Shown here: one piece after another, positions 59,184 through 64,000 of the stretch
How the letters are laid out: each line of letters starts with the position of its first letter
Position numbering within the stretch: position 1 is the stretch's first letter
Assembly: GCA_044432645.1 (NCBI GenBank)
Contig: JAWXUM010000008.1
Location: 1 to 64,000, forward strand
Source: SIG603 sp044432645
GTDB lineage: Bacteria; Bacillota; Clostridia; Oscillospirales; Acutalibacteraceae
Reading direction: 5' to 3'
Length of the DNA: 64,000 nucleotides
Translations under genes and position numbers: made by a program
Notes under the pieces: generated by a model
What the model was told of the DNA's origin: nothing
What the model saw: the letters and a program-made list of their open reading frames with translations, nothing else
Databases searched by the model: none

Positions 59184-61508
59184 ATGTCAACAAAAATACT
59201 ATTTAATGATAATTTTTATGTGTGCGAGGGCAATTTGGTTGGCAAAGATAGCCTTGCTTACAAATCGGTAAAAATTCCACACGATTTTGCAATAACTCAA
59301 GCAATTGGCGAGAATTTTCCTGACGGTAGACGTCAAGGTTTTGTCGATTGCTACCATAAAATCACATATAAAAAGATTTTTAATTACATAAAAAAAGACG
59401 GTGAAAAAGCCTACATAAGTTTTGACGGAGTTTTTAGAAATAGCGAAGTTTACGTTAATGGAAATCTAGCCGGTATTCGTCCTTATGGATATGTTCAGTT
59501 TAGTTACGACATTACAAAATATTTGGTTGACGGCGATAATTTGCTTGAAGTTTTTGTCGATAATTCAGTTCCACCAGCAGACCGTTGGTACTCAGGAATG
59601 GGAATTTACCGAGATGTTCAGTTTATCACAACAAGTGAAATTCACGTTGCAGAATACGGCACATACATCACAACTCCAAACATAACTGCCGAAAAAGCAG
59701 ACGTTCATATTCAGTTTGAACTTGAAAAAGACTATGAATGTGAAGCTACTTTAGATGTTGACATAACATTTAATGGTGAAGTTGTTGCAAACGGAAAATT
59801 CACTTCAAGCGATAAATTTATAGAAACAGATTTTGTTGTTGTAAACCCAAAACTTTGGGACTTAACACACGCAAATATGTATAAAGCAGTTGCTAAAGTG
59901 TATGTAGACGAGAAATTAATGGACACTCACGAGAGCAGTTTTGGTATTCGTGAAATAATTTTTGACGGTCAAAAAGGTATGTTCCTAAATGGCGAAAGCG
60001 TTAAACTGAAAGGTGTAAATTTGCATCACGATACAGGTTGCATAGGTTCAGCCTTCCTTAAAGATGCATGGATTAGAAAAATTCAAAGTCTTAAAGATAT
60101 AGGTGTAAACGCAATTCGTTGTAGCCACAATCCACAAGCAAAAACATTCTATGAACTTTGTGACGAAATGGGAATTTTTGTGTATGATGAAGCCTTTGAC
60201 AAATGGTATTGGAAACTTGGCTACACTAAAGAATACTTTGACGATTGGTGGAAAGAGGACATCATGTCTATGATTAGACGTGACAGAAACCACCCTTGCG
60301 TATTCCTTTGGAGCGTTGGAAACGAAGTTGAGCTTCAAGGCACTGACGAAATGATTGCACTTGTTGAAAGACACGTTGCCTTTGCAAAAGAATTTGAGCC
60401 AACTCGTCCAATTTCATTTGCAATGATGCCACACTGTAATCCAGCAGAGGACGGAAACGACTTCGGCGTTCGTGCTTACACAAAAGGTGTGCCACATATC
60501 GTTGGTTTAACTGAACAAATGAATAAAACAACAGACATTATGTCTTGCAATTATCAAGAACAATGGTACGAAGAATACAGAAAAGTAATGCCGGAAAAAC
60601 TTATCATAGGTACAGAAACATACCAATATTACACAGCGACAAAAGGTAAAAAATATTTTAACGATTTAGTTGAAATTCACCCATATTCATATGTAAAAGA
60701 AAACGACTTCGTAATAGGAATGTTCTACTGGCCAGGTGTTGATTACTTAGGCGAATGTCACGAATATCCAGCTCGTGTCAGAGGTGGAAACCTAATTGAC
60801 ATAGCAGGTTTTGAAAGACCATTTGCAGGACATAGTAAAGCACTTTTCACCGATAAAAATGATTATTTAGATTATGCAGTGTTTGATGAAAAACAAGATT
60901 TTGAATATCTTTCATCAGCATGGAGTTATCCACTTTGCACACATCATATGATGATAGACAGACACATGGGTCAAATTGTAAGGCTTGCAACATACACAAC
61001 TTGCGAGTCCGTAGAAATCACAATTGGTGCAAGGTGTTACGGCGAAAGATTTTTGAAAGATTACAGAGATAATATGATAACATGGTCAGTCGGTTGGGAC
61101 ACTGAACCAGTTGTAATCGTTGGTAAAAATAACGGTGTGGAAGTTGCAAGAAAAGTAATTATGCCTTTTGGTGAAGTTGCAGATTTTGATATTAAAGTAG
61201 ATAAAACAACTCTAACACAAGACACACACAACCTAAGTTTTGTGGAAATTCGTTCTATAGACAAAGACGGAATGTGGAATGAAAACGCAAAAACAGAAAT
61301 CACAATCGCACACAATGACACACTAGAGCTTATGGGAATTGACAACGGAAACGCAACAAGCCACCACGACTATAAAGGCAAAAAAATCAACCTATACCAC
61401 GGAAAAGCAGTAGTAATTATGCGAGCAAACGCGGTTGGAACAGGCAAACTAAGAATTAGAAACGAAGAATTAAACATAGAAAAAATAGTGGAAATCGAGT
61501 GTGTTTGA
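59184..61508 (+). CDS. Glycoside hydrolase family 2 (beta-galactosidase-like)
   Basis: The 774-aa product has the GH2 order: sugar-binding jelly roll (about 10-170), immunoglobulin-like domain, TIM barrel and a C-terminal beta domain. Acid/base Glu is in WSVGNEVE (about residue 380); the nucleophile Glu is in IIGTETYQYY (about 477). CSHNPQAKTFYELCDEMGIF is the conserved barrel start. No signal peptide. Coupled to sulfatases 6 and 7 (gaps of 3 and 1 nt), so it probably removes beta-linked galactose exposed by desulfation. Other beta-glycosidase activities are possible. Confidence 0.9.
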   Translation: MSTKILFNDNFYVCEGNLVGKDSLAYKSVKIPHDFAITQAIGENFPDGRRQGFVDCYHKITYKKIFNYIKKDGEKAYISFDGVFRNSEVYVNGNLAGIRPYGYVQFSYDITKYLVDGDNLLEVFVDNSVPPADRWYSGMGIYRDVQFITTSEIHVAEYGTYITTPNITAEKADVHIQFELEKDYECEATLDVDITFNGEVVANGKFTSSDKFIETDFVVVNPKLWDLTHANMYKAVAKVYVDEKLMDTHESSFGIREIIFDGQKGMFLNGESVKLKGVNLHHDTGCIGSAFLKDAWIRKIQSLKDIGVNAIRCSHNPQAKTFYELCDEMGIFVYDEAFDKWYWKLGYTKEYFDDWWKEDIMSMIRRDRNHPCVFLWSVGNEVELQGTDEMIALVERHVAFAKEFEPTRPISFAMMPHCNPAEDGNDFGVRAYTKGVPHIVGLTEQMNKTTDIMSCNYQEQWYEEYRKVMPEKLIIGTETYQYYTATKGKKYFNDLVEIHPYSYVKENDFVIGMFYWPGVDYLGECHEYPARVRGGNLIDIAGFERPFAGHSKALFTDKNDYLDYAVFDEKQDFEYLSSAWSYPLCTHHMMIDRHMGQIVRLATYTTCESVEITIGARCYGERFLKDYRDNMITWSVGWDTEPVVIVGKNNGVEVARKVIMPFGEVADFDIKVDKTTLTQDTHNLSFVEIRSIDKDGMWNENAKTEITIAHNDTLELMGIDNGNATSHHDYKGKKINLYHGKAVVIMRANAVGTGKLRIRNEELNIEKIVEIECV

Positions 61509-61509
61509 C

Positions 61510-62994
61510 ATGGCTAAAAACAACGTTATAATTATTAATGCAGACGATTTAGGATTTGGTATGCTTTCCTGTTATGGCCAAAAAGAATTTCAAACACCTA
61601 ATATAGACAAAATTGCAGAGAGTGGAATGAAGTTTGAAAATTTTTATGGTGCAGCTTTTTGTGCCCCTTCTAGAGCGTGTATGATAACAGGACTTCACGA
61701 CTGTCATGCTGGTGGTTGGACATATAACAAAGGGGGAATTTACAAAAAATTGCACGAGGAAAAATTGAGTCTTGACGAAGTAAGCGAAACTTTGAATAAT
61801 TCAGGTTATAACTACTTAAAAGGCGAAGTGTATCTTCCTCACGTTTTTAAAAATGCTGGTTATGCAACTGGTGAAATTGGCAAACTTGAATGGGGATTTG
61901 CTGTAACTCCACAGGAAATGGAAAAGCACGGCTGGGACTATCACTACGGTTATTACGACCACCAAATGTGCCATGGATTTTATCCTCCATATCTTTTTGA
62001 AAACGGAAATAGTGTGAAAATTGAGGGAAATACACATTCTGATTGTGCAAAAGTTATGGGAAAACCACCAAAACTTTGCGACATGAATAAAGAGGGCATG
62101 GAAGTTTATAGCCAGGATTTATTCGACGAAAAAATTGTTAATTTTATTAAGAAAAATAAAGATAATCCATTTTTTCTATACCACCCATCACAACTCCCAC
62201 ACGGGCCAGTTAGTATTAAAAAAATTCACAAAAGCGTAGAAAATAACAATAATTTAACAGAAACTGAAAAGCTGTATGCCTCTATGATTATCAGGCTTGA
62301 CGATACTGTTGGTTTGATTGAAAAAACTTTAAAAAAATACAATTTAACCGATAAAACAATGGTGATTTTCACAGGCGATAACGGACACACTTTTTATTAT
62401 TGTGAGGACGGAAGAAGTTCTGGCAGAGTTAGCGTAATTGACGGCACAGAATTAGACGAGTACGATAATGTTGCAAACACTGAAAAATGTGGAGATATTT
62501 TTAACGGTAACGGTGGTTTAAGTGGCTATAAAAGGGCAAGTTTGCAAGGTGGCTTGCGTGTGCCAATGTTAGCTTCAATGCCAAGCAAAATAAAGGCAAA
62601 TTCCACAACTGGCGAGCTTGTAACGCAGTTGGATTTTATGGCGACTTTTTCCGAAATGCTAAACCAAAAACCTTTTGAAAACAAAGACAGTCAATCATTT
62701 TTACCTACACTTTTCAAAGGCGAAAAAAGCAACCGAAAACCAGCAGTTTTTGCTTCAAGAATTGGCCCTACAATAATAACAAACGACGGCTGGAAAGTGC
62801 GATACATAGAGCCACTTAATGAACTTATGTTATATTATTTGCCAACTGACCCAAGGGAAGAAAATAACTTAGCACAAAAGAATCCTGAAAAATTAAAAGA
62901 GTTGTCCGAAAAATTGTTGCATGAATGTGACGGGAATTTTTACAACGGCACACCAGACGCACATTTAAGCAAATACATCAGCCAATTTATTTAA
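61510..62994 (+). CDS. Sulfatase 7
   Basis: The 494-aa product has IIINADDLGFGMLSCYGQ, motif CAPSRACMITG (Cys51), GEIGKLEWGF where most relatives have GKWHLG, and VIFTGDNGHTF. Replacement of the usual Trp-His by Leu-Glu next to the conserved Lys is unusual and could alter specificity. I use ATG 61510, one nt after the GH2 stop; GTG 61501 lies upstream in frame. No signal peptide. AAAGGTG for the next gene follows its end. Confidence 0.88.
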   Translation: MAKNNVIIINADDLGFGMLSCYGQKEFQTPNIDKIAESGMKFENFYGAAFCAPSRACMITGLHDCHAGGWTYNKGGIYKKLHEEKLSLDEVSETLNNSGYNYLKGEVYLPHVFKNAGYATGEIGKLEWGFAVTPQEMEKHGWDYHYGYYDHQMCHGFYPPYLFENGNSVKIEGNTHSDCAKVMGKPPKLCDMNKEGMEVYSQDLFDEKIVNFIKKNKDNPFFLYHPSQLPHGPVSIKKIHKSVENNNNLTETEKLYASMIIRLDDTVGLIEKTLKKYNLTDKTMVIFTGDNGHTFYYCEDGRSSGRVSVIDGTELDEYDNVANTEKCGDIFNGNGGLSGYKRASLQGGLRVPMLASMPSKIKANSTTGELVTQLDFMATFSEMLNQKPFENKDSQSFLPTLFKGEKSNRKPAVFASRIGPTIITNDGWKVRYIEPLNELMLYYLPTDPREENNLAQKNPEKLKELSEKLLHECDGNFYNGTPDAHLSKYISQFI

Positions 62995-63004
62995 AGGTGA
63001 TATT

Positions 63005-64000
63005 ATGAATATAAATAAAAAAATAATCGAAAAATGCAACATTAACGATGCTGTTTATTGCATTAATAATGTGCTGTTGAGTGATTGTGACAACATTGAA
63101 ATTAACTTCGAAAAAGATGTTTATGACATTCATTCAATGTATGCATATCAAGAATTTTGCTATATTTCCAATAATGATTTTGGTGTAAAAAACCTTATTT
63201 TTCCTATCATAGGCAAAAAAAATATCACCATAAATGGCAACAGCTCAAGACTTAATGGAATTGGTGGAATTTTGCCTTTTTACATTAAAAACAGCGAAAA
63301 TATAATAATAAAAAATTTTACAATAGATTATGCAAGACCATTTTTTAGCCAAGGCGAAGTTATGGAAAGTGCTGAAAATTATGTTGTAATTAACATGGAT
63401 AAAAATTTATATCCATACGAAATTGTAAACGGATTAGTGCATTTTATCGGCGAGGAATACGAGAGTTATTTTGTGCATGGACTTTTGGAATACGAAAGAG
63501 AAGAAAGACGACCAATCCCAACTTCTGTAGATAATTTTTTGAAAACAAGTATGAAGGCAGAGGAAACTCAAGAGGGATATTTAAAGTTGTTTTTTAAGTG
63601 GGTTTTACAGCCAACTGTCGGAAATATAATCACAATTAAGCACGAAAAAAGGTTTTACCCAGCAATCGCAATAGATAAAAGTGAGAATATAAAGCTTGAA
63701 AATATAACAATTCATCACGCTGGAACAATGGGTGTAGTAGCTCAATTTTCTAAAAATATTTACATTGATAAAATGGATATTTCCCCAGAAAAATCTACAG
63801 AAAGGTTAATGTCAATCAACGCAGATGCAACTCATTTTGTAAACTGTACTGGTGAAATTATCATAGAAAATTCTAAATTTGAAAGTATGTTAGACGATAT
63901 TATTAACGTACACGGAAATTATTTTAAAGTGTCAAAAGTAATTGATAATACGCATATAATTGTTGAAATTCCTCATTTTCAACAAGTCGGAGCTTACGGA
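63005..64000 (+). CDS. Right-handed beta-helix protein, GH110-like alpha-galactosidase (cut by window end)
   Basis: An open frame from ATG 63005 (AAAGGTG upstream) runs 332 codons to the window end without a stop. Repeated beta-helix turns appear (NITINGNSSRLNGIGG; NIIIKNFTIDYARPFF; NIKLENITIHHAGTMGVVAQ), and DDIINVHGNYFKV matches the conserved acidic-pair region of GH110 exo-alpha-1,3-galactosidases as I remember it. No signal peptide. It follows sulfatase 7 by 10 nt. A different beta-helix family (GH28, PL6-like) is less likely. Confidence 0.65.
   Translation, partial: MNINKKIIEKCNINDAVYCINNVLLSDCDNIEINFEKDVYDIHSMYAYQEFCYISNNDFGVKNLIFPIIGKKNITINGNSSRLNGIGGILPFYIKNSENIIIKNFTIDYARPFFSQGEVMESAENYVVINMDKNLYPYEIVNGLVHFIGEEYESYFVHGLLEYEREERRPIPTSVDNFLKTSMKAEETQEGYLKLFFKWVLQPTVGNIITIKHEKRFYPAIAIDKSENIKLENITIHHAGTMGVVAQFSKNIYIDKMDISPEKSTERLMSINADATHFVNCTGEIIIENSKFESMLDDIINVHGNYFKVSKVIDNTHIIVEIPHFQQVGAYG

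Overview
The window is AT-rich DNA (roughly one third G+C) with strong Shine-Dalgarno sites, a mobilome typical of gut Clostridia, and carbohydrate import by an Lpl-type ABC transporter. This points to an anaerobic gut or rumen Firmicute of the Clostridia. No rRNA or intact tRNA gene was found, so the host cannot be named more closely.

Layout. (1) 1-1,000: the end of a Fic gene and a small SHOCT-domain membrane protein. (2) 1,027-6,534 and 24,283-30,436: two direct copies of an integrative mobilizable element (large serine recombinase, 83-aa protein, MOBP relaxase with a second gene nested inside it, MobC, oriT, iteron-bearing non-coding DNA). (3) Between them, about 18 kb of cargo: an oxidoreductase plus ABC-2 exporter operon; a run of one-gene cassettes (HD hydrolase, PBECR4-like nuclease, DUF2442/DUF4160/Phd); a LytTR two-component system with a four-helix-bundle protein and a heterodimeric ABC exporter; a DUF6809 gene split by a MITE-like insert; HAD and peptidase E cassettes; and xis/rep remnants beside a tyrosine integrase. 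(4) 30,526-35,194: a minus-strand operon with a HEPN-like protein, three SHOCT proteins, a PEGA-like protein and a zinc-ribbon protein. Its upstream end has a 185-bp segment bounded by perfect 20-bp inverted repeats, holding a promoter and lying next to a small serine recombinase, so it is a candidate invertible promoter. (5) 35,423-36,540: a second PBECR4 cassette with the same leader. (6) 36,715-64,000: a large glycan-degradation locus.

The glycan locus encodes seven sulfatases with the cysteine-type C-x-P-x-R motif, GH31, GH2, a GH117-like propeller enzyme, a GH110-like beta-helix enzyme (cut by the window end), two UroD-like proteins, a xylose-isomerase-like protein, two AraC-type regulators (one membrane-bound) and an LplB/YtcP/lipoprotein importer. 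None of the hydrolases or sulfatases shows a signal peptide. The likely scheme is import of intact sulfated oligosaccharides, then cytoplasmic desulfation and exo-cleavage. A sulfated galactan is the best guess for the substrate.

The least expected structures are: (a) an integron-like array of cassettes bounded by a repeat that coincides with the last codons of the tyrosine integrase gene; (b) a structured RNA with compensatory base changes between its own promoter and each PBECR4 gene; (c) the candidate invertible promoter of the SHOCT operon; and (d) the overlapping gene inside mobA, better conserved than mobA itself in the shared region.
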